DNA of 64,000 bases, taken from positions 289,117 to 353,116 of the forward strand of contig NZ_AUCM01000003.1 in assembly GCF_000429765.1 (NCBI RefSeq), read 5' to 3'. This stretch comes from Gemmobacter nectariphilus DSM 15620 (lineage in GTDB: Bacteria; Pseudomonadota; Alphaproteobacteria; Rhodobacterales; Rhodobacteraceae). The notes under the pieces are model-generated. The model worked only from the letters and a program-made list of their open reading frames with translations, did not search any database and was not told where the DNA came from. Of the stretch, positions 32,646 through 42,779 are shown one piece after another. Every line of letters begins with the position of its first letter. The first letter of the stretch is position 1. The position numbers and the translations under genes are program-made.

Positions 32646-34192
32646 GCGCTTGCCCCTTGTTGTTCATGGTGGTGCGCCACATCCATGCCATGCGCGCCGC
32701 CCATCATCAGGCCGATCTCGTCCACCGTCAGCCCCTGCGCCGGCCGGGGCCGGGTCATGCGTCCCTCGTTCAGCGCGGCAAAACTGTCCGAGATTTCCAC
32801 CAGCTCATCCAGATCCTGACTGATCGCCACCACCGCCGCCCCGCGCGCAGCCAGATCCAGCAGCGCCTGGCGGATCGCCGCAGCCGCGGCCGCATCGACG
32901 CCCCAGGTGGGCTGGTTGACCACGATCACCGAAGGCTCTTGCAGGATTTCGCGCCCGATGACGAACTTTTGCAGGTTCCCGCCCGAGAGCGCGCGGGCCG
33001 CGACATGGCTGCCGGGGGTGCGCACGTCAAAGGCCTTGATGATGCCTTGGGCGAATTCCTCGACCGCGCCCCAGCCGATGAAGCCGCGCTTGAGAAACCC
33101 CTTGCGCACATAGCTCGACAGCAGCGCGTTTTCCGTCAGGCTCATGTCCGGCGCCGCAGCATGGCCCAGCCGTTCCTCGGGCGCGGCGACCAGCCCCAGC
33201 GCGCGGCGCGCATTGGGGCCCAGCCGTCCCACCGGCTGGCCCGCGATCTTCACCGCCGCCTCGGGCGAGAGGATTTCCCCCGACATCGCCAGAAGCAATT
33301 CATCCTGCCCGTTGCCGGCCACCCCGGCGATGCCCAGCACCTCGCCCTGGCGCAGCGTGAAGGACACATCCTTCAGCGCCGTCCCGAACGGGTTGGGCGA
33401 GGCAACCGACAGCCCCGTCACTTCCAGCGCGACCGGACCGGGGGGCTTGGGCGCCTTGGCCGGCGGGGTCAGCACCTGACCCACCATCAGCTCGGCCAGC
33501 TCGCGCGCGGTCTTGTCGCGCGGGGTGCATGTAGCCACCACCTTGCCACGCCGCAGGATCGTTGCCTCGTCGCACAGCGACCGGATCTCTTCCAGCTTGT
33601 GGCTGATATAAAGAATCGCGGTGCCCTCGGCCGACAGCTGCCGCAGGGTCTGGAACAGGATGCCCACTTCTTGCGGGGTCAGCACGCTGGTCGGCTCGTC
33701 CATGATCAGCAGCTTGGGATCTTGCAGCAGGCAACGGATGATTTCGACCCGCTGGCGTTCCCCGGCCGACAGATCGCCCACCAGCTTGGCAGGGTCCAGC
33801 GGCAGGCCATATTCCTGGCTGACCGCGCGGATCCGTTCGGCCAGCTCGCGCATCGGCGGCGGGTTTTCCATGCCAAGCGCGACGTTTTCCGCGACATTCA
33901 GCGCCTCGAACAGGCTGAAATGCTGGAAGACCATCGCCACGCCATTCTGCCGCGCCTCGGAGGGTTTCGCGGGCTGATAGGGCGCCCCGCGCAGCAGCAT
34001 CCGGCCCGAATCCGGCCGGACCAGACCATAGATCATCTTCACCAGCGTCGACTTGCCGGCGCCGTTTTCCCCCAGCAGGGCGTGGACTTCGCCGGGGCTG
34101 ATGGCGAACGAGACGTCGCTATTCGCGACGACGCCCGGATAGGCCTTGGTCAGCCCCTCGATGCGCAGAAGATCCGCGTTCCCTGATGTCAT
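32642..34192 (-). CDS. ABC transporter ATPase, double-domain (nucleoside/purine type)
   Basis: A 516-residue protein with two nucleotide-binding domains. Domain 1 has Walker A GENGAGKST, signature LSAGERQRVEI and Walker B LLIMDEPTS. Domain 2 (from about 265) has the degenerate GVAGNGQDEL and NQPTWGVD usual for this family, with signature LSGGNLQKF. It energises the two permeases. The ATG at 34192 has GGAG upstream but lies 74 nt inside the end of xdhC, an overlap of unusual length. This links uptake to XDH expression in one transcript. Confidence 0.92.
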   Translation of the reverse strand: MTSGNADLLRIEGLTKAYPGVVANSDVSFAISPGEVHALLGENGAGKSTLVKMIYGLVRPDSGRMLLRGAPYQPAKPSEARQNGVAMVFQHFSLFEALNVAENVALGMENPPPMRELAERIRAVSQEYGLPLDPAKLVGDLSAGERQRVEIIRCLLQDPKLLIMDEPTSVLTPQEVGILFQTLRQLSAEGTAILYISHKLEEIRSLCDEATILRRGKVVATCTPRDKTARELAELMVGQVLTPPAKAPKPPGPVALEVTGLSVASPNPFGTALKDVSFTLRQGEVLGIAGVAGNGQDELLLAMSGEILSPEAAVKIAGQPVGRLGPNARRALGLVAAPEERLGHAAAPDMSLTENALLSSYVRKGFLKRGFIGWGAVEEFAQGIIKAFDVRTPGSHVAARALSGGNLQKFVIGREILQEPSVIVVNQPTWGVDAAAAAAIRQALLDLAARGAAVVAISQDLDELVEISDSFAALNEGRMTRPRPAQGLTVDEIGLMMGGAHGMDVAHHHEQQGASA

Positions 34193-35123
34193 CCGTGATC
34201 TCCGTCCCGGAATTTTCTTGTCGTCTCAATAGGTGCGCGGCCACCCCGATGGCAATGGCCTGCGGGTGCTTGCCGAGGCCGATATCGCCGATCGGGCAGG
34301 TGATGCGCGATATCTGTGCAGGCGGATGCCCCAGCGCGGCAAGGCGCGCGCGAAACCGCGCCCATTTCGTCGCTGACCCGATCAGGCCCAGAAACCCGAA
34401 ATCGGTGCCCAGCAGCCGGTGGCACAGCTCCAGATCCAGCGCATGGGAATAGGTGACGATCAGATGCTCGGCCCCTTGCGGCACATGGGGCACCAACCCC
34501 TGGGGCGCCTCGGTCCAGATTGGCGTGACGCCTTCGGGGATGGTCTCGGGAAACCGCGCGCGCGCCGTATCCACCCATGTCAGCGCCAACCCGGGCAGGG
34601 GGGCCAGCACGCCCACCAGCGCCCGCCCGACATGGCCCGCGCCCCAGATCCAGATCTGCCGCGCGGGCCGCGCCACCGGCTCTACCATCCAGCCCTGCAC
34701 CAGCGCCGAGGGCGGCACCCGCCCCTTGCCCCGCGCATCGGCCAGGATGCGCCGCACCGCCAGCGGCATCGGCCCCGGCACCACGGGGCGGGCGATCACC
34801 TCAAACCCCTCCAGCGCGGCGACGGATGCGCCATCATGCACCTCGGTCAGCAGGCTGACCGCCCCGCCGCAGCACTGGCCCAGCTTGGGCCCCAGGGCCT
34901 CGCGGTCCAGTCGGGTGCCGCCCGCGGCCAGCATCGCCCGCGCCCGCGCCATGGCCTCCCATTCCAGCGCGCCGCCGCCGATCGTGCCCTCGGCGCCATC
35001 GGCCCAGACCAGCATCGCCGCCCCCACCTCGCGGGGGGATGATCCCTCATGCGCGGCGATCACCACGCGGGCCACGCGGCCATGGGCAGCCACCGCGCGG
35101 CGCAACGCCGCCAGGTCAAACAT
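34119..35123 (-). CDS. xdhC: Xanthine dehydrogenase accessory protein
   Basis: A 334-residue chaperone that binds molybdenum cofactor, helps its sulfuration and inserts it into XdhB. The N-terminal VIAAHEGSSPREVGAAM, GTIGGGALEWEA and GQCCGGAVSLL segments are typical of XdhC/CoxI, and the C-terminal half has a Rossmann-like WGAGHVGRALV. The ATG overlaps the xdhB stop by 8 nt. The last 25 residues (from about QENSGTE) are encoded within the start of the ABC ATPase gene and look unlike a conserved domain. A frameshift removing an earlier stop is possible. Confidence 0.9.
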   Translation of the reverse strand: MFDLAALRRAVAAHGRVARVVIAAHEGSSPREVGAAMLVWADGAEGTIGGGALEWEAMARARAMLAAGGTRLDREALGPKLGQCCGGAVSLLTEVHDGASVAALEGFEVIARPVVPGPMPLAVRRILADARGKGRVPPSALVQGWMVEPVARPARQIWIWGAGHVGRALVGVLAPLPGLALTWVDTARARFPETIPEGVTPIWTEAPQGLVPHVPQGAEHLIVTYSHALDLELCHRLLGTDFGFLGLIGSATKWARFRARLAALGHPPAQISRITCPIGDIGLGKHPQAIAIGVAAHLLRRQENSGTEITDDIRERGSSAHRGADQGLSGRRRE

Positions 35124-37479
35124 CGCCCCGCCCCTCCTGGCGCCGGATCGCGGCCAACACCCGCTCGGCCGTCGCCGGGCCGTTCAGATCGGCATAGACC
35201 GACCCGTCGCCGCAAGCCGCCACCGCATCCGACAGCGCCATCAGCGCCGAGATCCCCAGCATGAACGGCGGCTCGCCCACGGCCTTGGACCGGTAGATCG
35301 TCGGCTCGGGGTTCTCTCGCCCGTAAAGTGCCACATTGAAGACGCGCGGCCGGTCGCCACAGGCAGGGATCTTGTAGGTGCTGGGCGCGTGGGTGCGCAG
35401 CCGTCCCTTGTCATCCCAGACCAGTTCCTCGGTGGTCAGCCATCCGGCACCCTGAACATAGCCGCCCTCGATCTGGCCAATATCCAGCGCCGGGTTCAAC
35501 GAGGCGCCGGTATCGTGCAGGATATCGGCGCGCAGGATGCGGTTCTCGCCGGTCAGCGTGTCAACGGCAACCTCGGTCACCGCCGCGCCATAGGCAAAAT
35601 AGAAGAACGGCCGCCCCTGACCCTTGACCCGGTCCCAGGTGATCTCGGGGGTGCGATAAAACCCCGTCGCCGACAACGAGATCCGCGCGGCATAGACCAT
35701 GGCGGCCACATCGCCAAAGCCATAGTCCGCCCCACCCACCTGCACGCGCCCGCCCCGGAACACCACAGCCTCCGGCGCCACCTGATGACGCTCGGCCAGA
35801 TGCGCGGCCATCCGGCCCCGGATCTCGGCGCAGGCCGCCTGCACCGCCATCCCGTTCAGATCCGACCCGCTGGATGCTGCCGTCGCCGAGGTATTGGGCA
35901 CCTTCGCCGTATCCGTCGCGGTGATGCGCACCAGATCCATCGGCACGCCGAATTCCTCGGCCGCCACCTGCGCCACCTTCTGGAACAGCCCCTGTCCCAT
36001 CTCGGTGCCACCATGGTTCAGATGGATGGACCCGTCCTGATACACATGCACCAAGGCCCCCGCCTGGTTGAGATGCGTCAGCGTGAAGGAAATCCCGAAC
36101 TTCACCGGCGTCAGTGCCAGCCCCCGCTTGATCACCGCATTCCGGGCATTCCACGCACGCACCGCCGCCCGCCGCGCCGCATAGTCCGACGTCTCTTCCA
36201 GCCGCGCCACCAGATCATGCAGCACGAAGTCCCGCACCTCCTGGCCATAATGGGTGGTCTGAATACCCCCATCCTGCTTTGCCTTTTTCAAAATACCCTC
36301 GGGGGGGCCGGGGGGCAGACGGCCCCCCGGGGCTGCCACAGGCGCGGCATAGAAGTTCAGCCGCCGCACCTCCATCGGATCGCGCCCCACGGCATGGGCG
36401 ACATGATCCAGCACCCGCTCGATCCCCACCATGCCTTGCGGCCCGCCAAAGCCGCGATAGGCGGTGGCGCTTTGGGTGTTGGTGCGCAGACGGTGGCTCT
36501 CGATACGCATGGCCGGAATGAAATAGGCGTTGTCGGCATGCAGCATCGCCCGGTCGGCCACCGGATGGGTCAGATCGAGCGCCCAGCCCGCGCGGGTGGC
36601 ATGCACGAACTCCACCCCCAGGATCCGCCCGCCCTCATCGAAACCGACGCGGTAGTCGATGCGGAAATCGTGGCGCTTGCCGGTGATGACCATGTCGTCA
36701 TCGCGGTCATAGCGCATCTTGCAGGGCCGCCCGCTTGCCCGCGCGGCCACCGCGCAGGCCACGGCCAGCGCATTGCCCTGGCTTTCCTTGCCGCCAAAGC
36801 CGCCGCCCATCCGCCGGCATTCCACCCGCACCGAATGCATCGGCAGACCGATCGCCTCGGCCACCTTGTGCTGGATCTCGGTCGGATGCTGGGTCGAGGA
36901 GATGACATGCATGTCCCCGTATTCGCCGGGCATTGCCAGCGCGGCCTGACCTTCCAGATAGAAATGTTCCTGCCCGCCGACCTCCAGCCGCCCCTCGATC
37001 ACCCGAGGCGCCGCCGCGATGGCCGCCGCTGCATCGCCGCGCGACCAGACCACGGGGGGGCCGAAACGGCTGTCCGCCGCCAGCGCCTGATCATGGGTCA
37101 AGATTGCGGGCAATTCCTGATAGACGGTCTTGCCCAGCCGCGCCGCCTTGCGGGCCGCCAGATGGGTTTCGGCCACGACCAGAAACACCGGCTGGCCGAC
37201 ATAATGCACGGTCTCGACCGCCAGGAGCGGCTCGTCATGGGCCGAGGGGCTGCAATCATTGGCAAAGGGCAGATCGGCTGCCGTCAGCACCGCCACCACG
37301 CCGGGCGCGGCGCGCACGGCAGACAGATCCATCGACAGGATCCGGCCATGCGCCACCTCGGAGAGGCCAAAGGCCAGATGCAGCGCATTGGCCGGCAGCG
37401 GCATGTCATCGACATAGCGGGCCTGGCCCGTCACATGCAGCGGGCCCGAATCATGGGGCAGGGGCTTTGCAACGCTCAT
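35116..37479 (-). CDS. xdhB: Xanthine dehydrogenase large (molybdopterin) subunit
   Basis: A 787-residue Mo subunit that hydroxylates hypoxanthine and xanthine to urate. Cofactor-binding motifs are [23 protein letters not shown] and [14 protein letters not shown], with the catalytic Glu in [10 protein letters not shown]. The ATG at 37479 overlaps xdhA by ATGA. Between LNFYAAP and TTHYGQ lies a segment of about 22 residues ([17 protein letters not shown] and flanks) that is the translation of a dispersed palindromic element (36277-36332). It begins right after a conserved strand and would sit in a surface loop. The electron path and FAD are in XdhA. Confidence 0.94.
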   Translation of the reverse strand: MSVAKPLPHDSGPLHVTGQARYVDDMPLPANALHLAFGLSEVAHGRILSMDLSAVRAAPGVVAVLTAADLPFANDCSPSAHDEPLLAVETVHYVGQPVFLVVAETHLAARKAARLGKTVYQELPAILTHDQALAADSRFGPPVVWSRGDAAAAIAAAPRVIEGRLEVGGQEHFYLEGQAALAMPGEYGDMHVISSTQHPTEIQHKVAEAIGLPMHSVRVECRRMGGGFGGKESQGNALAVACAVAARASGRPCKMRYDRDDDMVITGKRHDFRIDYRVGFDEGGRILGVEFVHATRAGWALDLTHPVADRAMLHADNAYFIPAMRIESHRLRTNTQSATAYRGFGGPQGMVGIERVLDHVAHAVGRDPMEVRRLNFYAAPVAAPGGRLPPGPPEGILKKAKQDGGIQTTHYGQEVRDFVLHDLVARLEETSDYAARRAAVRAWNARNAVIKRGLALTPVKFGISFTLTHLNQAGALVHVYQDGSIHLNHGGTEMGQGLFQKVAQVAAEEFGVPMDLVRITATDTAKVPNTSATAASSGSDLNGMAVQAACAEIRGRMAAHLAERHQVAPEAVVFRGGRVQVGGADYGFGDVAAMVYAARISLSATGFYRTPEITWDRVKGQGRPFFYFAYGAAVTEVAVDTLTGENRILRADILHDTGASLNPALDIGQIEGGYVQGAGWLTTEELVWDDKGRLRTHAPSTYKIPACGDRPRVFNVALYGRENPEPTIYRSKAVGEPPFMLGISALMALSDAVAACGDGSVYADLNGPATAERVLAAIRRQEGRGDV
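36277..36332 (-). repeat. Dispersed palindromic element in frame inside xdhB, copy 6
   Basis: On the coding strand: hairpin CCGGGGGGCC / GGCCCCCCGG region, then CCCGAGGGTATTTTGAAAAA and GGCAAAG. It is translated as part of xdhB without a stop. It is the same sequence family as the copies at 12455 and 38329. Orientation matches the reading direction of the gene. Confidence 0.85.
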
Positions 37480-38882
37480 GCCTCGATCTCCAGCACGCGG
37501 GGGGCAAGGCCCTGATCTTCCAGCCAGTAGCGGCGCAGCATGCCGATGGCCGCCTCCATCCGGTAGCCGGCCGAGGCGCGCATGTCCGAGAGCGGCGTGA
37601 AATCCGCGCGCAGCGCCGCGCAGGCAGCATTCATGGTGGCCTCGGACCATTCGGCGCCCAGCAAGGCAGCCTCGGCCCCTGCCGCGCGTTTCGGTGTTCC
37701 GGCCATGCCGCCAAAGGCGATGCGGGCGGCGGTGACACGGCCGTTTTCAACGGTGATGCTGAAGGCGCCCAGAACGGCCGAGATGTCCTGATCGAAGCGC
37801 TTCGACAGCTTGTAGCATTTCAGCCGGTCGGGCTGGCGCGGAATGCTGACGGCCTCGACGAATTCCCCCGGTTGCCGGTCCTGCTTGCCATAGTCGATGA
37901 AGAACTTCTCCAGCGGCAGGGATCGGCGCGCGCCGCCGCGCCGCAGGTGCAGGGTGGCGCCAAGCGCGATCAGGGCTGGCGGGCCGTCGCCGATGGGCGA
38001 GCCGTTGGCGATATTCCCCCCTATGGTCGCCGCATTGCGCACCTGGGTCGAGCCATAGCGGCGCAGCATCTCGGCCAGATCCGGGTGAAAGGGCGCAAGG
38101 GCGCGGCGCAGATCGGCGATGGTGGTGGCGGCGCCGATGCGGATCTCGTCTTCGGTGACGCTGACGCCTTGCAGATCGGGAATACCGGCGATGAAGGCGA
38201 CCGGGCCCAGATCGCGCAGTCCCTTGGTGACCCAGAGCCCGACATCGGTGGCGCCCGCGATCAGCCGGCCATCGGGATTGGCGGCATACCAGTCGGCCAG
38301 CTCGTCAACGCTGCGCGGGATGGCGGCGCCGGGGGGGCTGTCTGCCCCCCCGGACCCCCCCGAGGGTATTTCGGAAAAGGCAAAGGACGATGGGTCGTCA
38401 CGGACCCAGTCCGGCGGTGTCGCCTGCCGGGCCGCTTCGGCGGCGCGGATGATCGGGGCATATCCGGTGCAGCGGCACAGGTTGCCGGCCAGCACCGTGT
38501 CATGGTCGGTCTCGCCGGTCAGATGGGCGGCCACCAGCGAATTGACGATTCCGGGGGTACAAAAGCCGCATTGGCTGCCATGGCAATCGACCATGGCCTG
38601 TTGGACGGGGTGGAGCCTGCCATCGGGGGCGGCCATTCCCTCGACGGTCCGGACCGCCTTGCCGTGCAGTTGCGGCAGGAACAGGATGCAGGCATTCAAC
38701 GCCCGCGCGCCCTGGGCATCGGTCACCATCACCGTGCAGGCGCCGCAATCGCCTTCGTTGCAGCCCTCCTTGGTGCCGGTCAGGCCGCGTTCCTCGCGCA
38801 GCCAGTCGAGAAGGGTCCGGGTGGGCGCAATATCGCGCAGGCGGACAGGCGTTCCGTTCAGAAGAAACGCGATCTCGGTCAT
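37476..38882 (-). CDS. xdhA: Xanthine dehydrogenase small subunit (2Fe-2S and FAD)
   Basis: A 468-residue electron-transfer subunit. Two 2Fe-2S clusters are held by [10 protein letters not shown] and by [10 protein letters not shown] with GNLCRCTGY. The FAD domain has [14 protein letters not shown] and [14 protein letters not shown]. It passes electrons from the Mo site of XdhB to NAD. The linker between PDWVRDD and DELADWY contains the translation of another dispersed element (38329-38386), read as [19 protein letters not shown]. It is the first gene of the xdhABC-importer unit and divergent from dnaE. Confidence 0.95.
   Translation of the reverse strand: MTEIAFLLNGTPVRLRDIAPTRTLLDWLREERGLTGTKEGCNEGDCGACTVMVTDAQGARALNACILFLPQLHGKAVRTVEGMAAPDGRLHPVQQAMVDCHGSQCGFCTPGIVNSLVAAHLTGETDHDTVLAGNLCRCTGYAPIIRAAEAARQATPPDWVRDDPSSFAFSEIPSGGSGGADSPPGAAIPRSVDELADWYAANPDGRLIAGATDVGLWVTKGLRDLGPVAFIAGIPDLQGVSVTEDEIRIGAATTIADLRRALAPFHPDLAEMLRRYGSTQVRNAATIGGNIANGSPIGDGPPALIALGATLHLRRGGARRSLPLEKFFIDYGKQDRQPGEFVEAVSIPRQPDRLKCYKLSKRFDQDISAVLGAFSITVENGRVTAARIAFGGMAGTPKRAAGAEAALLGAEWSEATMNAACAALRADFTPLSDMRASAGYRMEAAIGMLRRYWLEDQGLAPRVLEIEA
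38329..38386 (+). repeat. Dispersed palindromic element in frame inside xdhA, copy 7
   Basis: On the plus strand: hairpin CCGGGGGGGC / GCCCCCCCGG, then CCCCGAGGGTATTTCGGAAA and AGGCAAAGG. The gene is on the minus strand, so the element is translated in the reverse orientation to the xdhB copy, again with no stop and no frameshift. Confidence 0.85.
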
Positions 38883-39125
38883 CGTGTCGTTCCGCCGCGA
38901 TACGTCCCTGATGGTGGAGTTTCGCGCCCGTCCCGATGCGGCGTAAGGCAGGGCGCACTCCGTTAGGGCCAGCAAAGCGCGGGCGCATGGGGTTTGTCCA
39001 GCGGCTTGTTTACGGTTTGGGCGGAAACAGCTTCGGGTTTGCCCGAAGAATGGAAGTCTGCCGCATTTCCGGGCAAGGCGGTTTCGGGGTGGAACTGGCG
39101 GGCTGGCCATGGCTAGTCTGCGCCC

Positions 39126-42100
39126 ATGAGCACGCCCCGATTCATCCACCTGCGCACCCATACCGAATATTCGCTGCTGGAAGGCGCCTTTCCGCTGAAG
39201 GCGCTGGTCAAGGCGGCGGCGGCGGCCGGAATGCCGGCGATTGCCGTGACGGATACCAACAACCTGTTCGCCGCGCTGGAATTTTCGGTGACGGCAAGCG
39301 GGGCTGGGGTGCAGCCGATCATCGGATGCCAGATCTCGGTGCGCCATGATCCGGCGGCGCCAGGGGAAAAGCCCCGCGCCCCGGCCCCCATCGTGCTGCT
39401 GGCGCAGTCCGAGGCGGGCTACATGAACCTGATGAAGCTGAATTCCTGCCTTTACCTGCCGCAGAGCATGGAGGCGGTGCAGGTCACGCTGGAGGAACTT
39501 GCGCAATATTCGGACGGGCTGATCTGCCTGACCGGCGGGGCCGAGGGGCCGGTGGGGCGGCTGTTGCAAGGCGGTCAGGCCGCGCGGGCCGAAGCGCTGC
39601 TGGACCGGCTGGCGGCGATCTATCCCGATCGCCTGTATGTCGAACTGCAGCGCCATCCGGGCGAGGATGGCCGCCATACCGAGGCCGAGCGCGCGACCGA
39701 ACGCGGCTTTGTCGAGATGGCCTATGCCAAGGGTCTGCCGCTGGTCGCGACCAACGATGTGCATTTCCCCAAGGCCGACATGTACGAGGCCCATGATGCG
39801 CTGCTGTGCATTGCCGAGGGCGCCTATGTCGACCAGACCGCGCCGCGCCGGCGCTTGACCCCGCATCACAGCTTCAAGACGGCCGAGGAAATGGCCGCGC
39901 TGTTCGCCGACCTGCCCGAGGCGATCGAGAACACCGTCGAGATTGCCCGCCGCTGCGCCTATGCCGCGAAAAAGCGCAAGCCGATCCTGCCGCGCTTTGC
40001 CGAGGATGAGGTCGAGGAGCTGCGCCGTCAGGCCTGGGAGGGGCTGGACAAGCGCCTTGCGGTGATCCCGCTGGCCGCCCCGCGCGAGGAATACGAGGAA
40101 CGCCTGCGCTTTGAGCTGGGGATCATCGAGAAGATGGGCTTTCCCGGCTATTTCCTGATCGTCGCCGACTTCATCAAATGGGGCAAGGCGCATGGTATCC
40201 CGGTGGGTCCGGGGCGTGGGTCGGGGGCAGGCTCGCTGGTGGCCTATGTGCTGACGATCACCGACCTTGACCCCTTGCGCTATGCGCTGCTGTTCGAACG
40301 CTTCCTGAACCCCGAGCGGGTGTCGATGCCCGACTTCGACATCGACTTCTGCATGGATCGCCGCGAAGAGGTGATCCAGTATGTGCAGGGCAAATACGGC
40401 CGCGAGAAGGTGGCGCAGATCATCACCTTTGGCGCGCTGCTGTCCAAGGCGGCGGTGCGCGATGTGGGCCGCGTTCTGCAGATGTCCTATGGCCAGGTCG
40501 ACAAGCTGTCGAAGATGATCCCGGTCGAAGGGGTGAAACCTGTCAGCATCACCAAGGCCCTGGCGGATGAACCCCGCTTGCGCGAGGCGGCCAAGGAAGA
40601 GGTGGTCGGGCGGCTGCTGGCACATGCCGAAAAGATCGAGGGGCTCTTGCGCAATGCCTCGACCCACGCAGCGGGGGTGGTGATCGGGGACCGGCCGCTG
40701 GACGAGCTGGTGCCGCTTTACCGCGATCCGCGGTCGGACATGCCGGCCACCCAGTTCAACATGAAATGGGTCGAGGCGGCGGGGCTGGTGAAGTTCGACT
40801 TCCTCGGCCTCAAGACGCTGACGGTGATCCAGAACGCGCTGGATCTGATCCGGGGACAGGGCCGCAACCTGCACGAATCCGCGGACGGGCGGCAGCTGTA
40901 TGCCCCGCCCGAAGGCGCGGTCAATGAAATCAACGCCATACCGCTGGATGATGAAGCAACCTATCAGCTTTATGCCGCCGCCCGGACGGTGGCGGTGTTC
41001 CAGGTGGAAAGCTCGGGGATGATGGATGCGCTGCGGCGCATGAAGCCCACCTGCATCGAGGATATCGTGGCGCTGGTGGCGCTGTATCGTCCGGGCCCGA
41101 TGGAGAACATTCCCGTCTATTGCGAGGTGAAGCACGGCCTCAAGCCGCTGGAATCGCTGCATCCGACGATTGACCCGATTCTCAAGGAGACGCAGGGCAT
41201 CATCGTCTATCAGGAACAGGTGATGCAGATCGCGCAGGTCATGGCGGGCTATTCGCTGGGCGGCGCCGACCTGCTTCGCCGGGCGATGGGCAAGAAGATC
41301 CCCGAGGAAATGGCCAAGGAACGGCCGAAATTCGTCGAAGGTGCCAAGGCGACCCATGGGATCGACGCGAAGAAGGCCGGAGAAGTCTTCGATCTTCTGG
41401 AGAAATTCGCGAATTATGGCTTCAACAAGTCGCATGCGGCGGCCTATGCGGTGGTCAGCTATCAGACCGCCTGGCTGAAGGCGAACCACCCGGTCGAATT
41501 CATGGCCGCGGTGATGAACTGCGATATCCACCTGACCGACAAGCTGAACGTCTACAAGCGCGAGGTGGACCGGATGGGGATCGAGGTGGTCCCGCCGTGC
41601 GTCAACCGGTCCGACGCGACCTTTACCGTGGACAAGGGCCGGGTCGTCTATGCGCTTGGCGCCTTGAAGAACGTGGGCGTCGAGGCGATGCGGATGATCG
41701 TGGCCGCGCGCGGCAGCCAGCCGTTCCGCGATCTGGCCGACTTTGCCAGCCGCGTGGATCTGAAAAAGGTCGGCAAGCGGCCGCTGGAAATGCTGGCGCG
41801 GGCCGGGGCGTTCGATCTGCTGGACGGCAACCGCGCCAAGGTGTTCGAGGCGCTGGACGGGCTGGTGGCCTGGTCGGCGGCGGTGCACGAGGCGCGCGCC
41901 TCGGCCCAGGTGTCGCTGTTCGGCGAGGCAGGGGCCGACCTGCCGCCCCCGCGCATCATCGGGCGCAACGACTGGCTGCCGGTGGAACGGCTGCAACAGG
42001 AACATCAGGCGATCGGGTTCTATCTGTCGGGCCATCCGCTGGACGACTGGATGGGGGCCCTGAAGCGCAAGAACGTGATGACGCTGGCCGAGGTCACCCG

Positions 42101-42623
42101 CCGGGCCGAAGGCGGGCCGGTGGTGGCCAAGCTGGCCGGATCGGTCGGTGCGCGGCAGGAACGCAAATCCTCGCGCGGGAACCGCTTTGCCTTTGTGGCC
42201 TGTTCGGATCCGACGGGCCTTTATGAGGTAACGGTGTTCTCGGACGTGCTCGATCAGGCGCGCCAGTTCCTGGAGCCCGGCATGAACGTGGTGCTGACAG
42301 TCGAGGCGACGCTGGAGGGTGACAGCCTCAAGCTGCTGGCCCGCGGGGCGCAGCCGGTCGAGACACTGGCGGCTGACGCCGGGGCGCAGGCCTTGCGCGT
42401 GCATCTGGCCGAGGTGGATGCGGCGGCGGCGGTGGCCGCGCTGCTGGACCGCGCCCGGGCCGATGCGGGGCGCATGGCCAAGGGGCAGGTGACGGTCTGC
42501 GTTGCGGATGCTGCAAGCGGGCAGGAGATCGACATCGCGTTGCCGGGGCAGTGGCCGCTGGGGCCGCAGGTCAAGGGGGCGCTGAAGGCGGTGCAAGGCG
42601 TTCTGGCGGTGGAAGAGCTGTAG
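39126..42623 (+). CDS. dnaE: DNA polymerase III alpha subunit
   Basis: The 1165-residue replicative polymerase of the C family. It begins with a PHP domain ([16 protein letters not shown]). The palm has PDFDIDF near residue 400, two of the three catalytic aspartates. The fingers follow, then a helix-hairpin-helix region, an OB fold near the C-terminus (around residue 1010) and a tau-binding tail. It is chromosomal DnaE1 type. The start ATG is 243 bp from the divergent xdhA start. The opposite strand has a stop-free frame of similar length, which is not a gene. Confidence 0.97.
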   Translation: MSTPRFIHLRTHTEYSLLEGAFPLKALVKAAAAAGMPAIAVTDTNNLFAALEFSVTASGAGVQPIIGCQISVRHDPAAPGEKPRAPAPIVLLAQSEAGYMNLMKLNSCLYLPQSMEAVQVTLEELAQYSDGLICLTGGAEGPVGRLLQGGQAARAEALLDRLAAIYPDRLYVELQRHPGEDGRHTEAERATERGFVEMAYAKGLPLVATNDVHFPKADMYEAHDALLCIAEGAYVDQTAPRRRLTPHHSFKTAEEMAALFADLPEAIENTVEIARRCAYAAKKRKPILPRFAEDEVEELRRQAWEGLDKRLAVIPLAAPREEYEERLRFELGIIEKMGFPGYFLIVADFIKWGKAHGIPVGPGRGSGAGSLVAYVLTITDLDPLRYALLFERFLNPERVSMPDFDIDFCMDRREEVIQYVQGKYGREKVAQIITFGALLSKAAVRDVGRVLQMSYGQVDKLSKMIPVEGVKPVSITKALADEPRLREAAKEEVVGRLLAHAEKIEGLLRNASTHAAGVVIGDRPLDELVPLYRDPRSDMPATQFNMKWVEAAGLVKFDFLGLKTLTVIQNALDLIRGQGRNLHESADGRQLYAPPEGAVNEINAIPLDDEATYQLYAAARTVAVFQVESSGMMDALRRMKPTCIEDIVALVALYRPGPMENIPVYCEVKHGLKPLESLHPTIDPILKETQGIIVYQEQVMQIAQVMAGYSLGGADLLRRAMGKKIPEEMAKERPKFVEGAKATHGIDAKKAGEVFDLLEKFANYGFNKSHAAAYAVVSYQTAWLKANHPVEFMAAVMNCDIHLTDKLNVYKREVDRMGIEVVPPCVNRSDATFTVDKGRVVYALGALKNVGVEAMRMIVAARGSQPFRDLADFASRVDLKKVGKRPLEMLARAGAFDLLDGNRAKVFEALDGLVAWSAAVHEARASAQVSLFGEAGADLPPPRIIGRNDWLPVERLQQEHQAIGFYLSGHPLDDWMGALKRKNVMTLAEVTRRAEGGPVVAKLAGSVGARQERKSSRGNRFAFVACSDPTGLYEVTVFSDVLDQARQFLEPGMNVVLTVEATLEGDSLKLLARGAQPVETLAADAGAQALRVHLAEVDAAAAVAALLDRARADAGRMAKGQVTVCVADAASGQEIDIALPGQWPLGPQVKGALKAVQGVLAVEEL

Positions 42624-42730
42624 CGGCGGCTCCCGCACCCCTGAGACGGGCGGGGCCCGTCACAGGGCCTTGGGCCGGGCGCCGCTGGCGCGGCGTGCGC
42701 TGGATCGCGGCCGGTGTGCGGGTTGGACAG

Positions 42731-42774
42731 GGCGGATGCCTCCGGCGGGGGTATTTGGAAAAAGGCAAAGGGGC
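42731..42774 (+). repeat. Dispersed palindromic element (short form), copy 8
   Basis: GGATGCCTCCGGCGGGGGTA followed by TTTGGAAAAAGGCAAAGGGG. It ends 6 bp before the ATG of the DAO-family gene, and its AAAGGGG appears to serve as the ribosome site. The hairpin arm is reduced to CCTCCGG/CGGGGG. Confidence 0.7.
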
Positions 42775-42779
42775 AGGCG

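Noticed and set aside
37476-42638. A 1720-codon stop-free frame antisense to dnaE, continuous with xdhA
   Set aside because: The upstream part is the reverse strand of dnaE. High GC removes stops. The real xdhA start is at 38882 with a conserved N-terminus.
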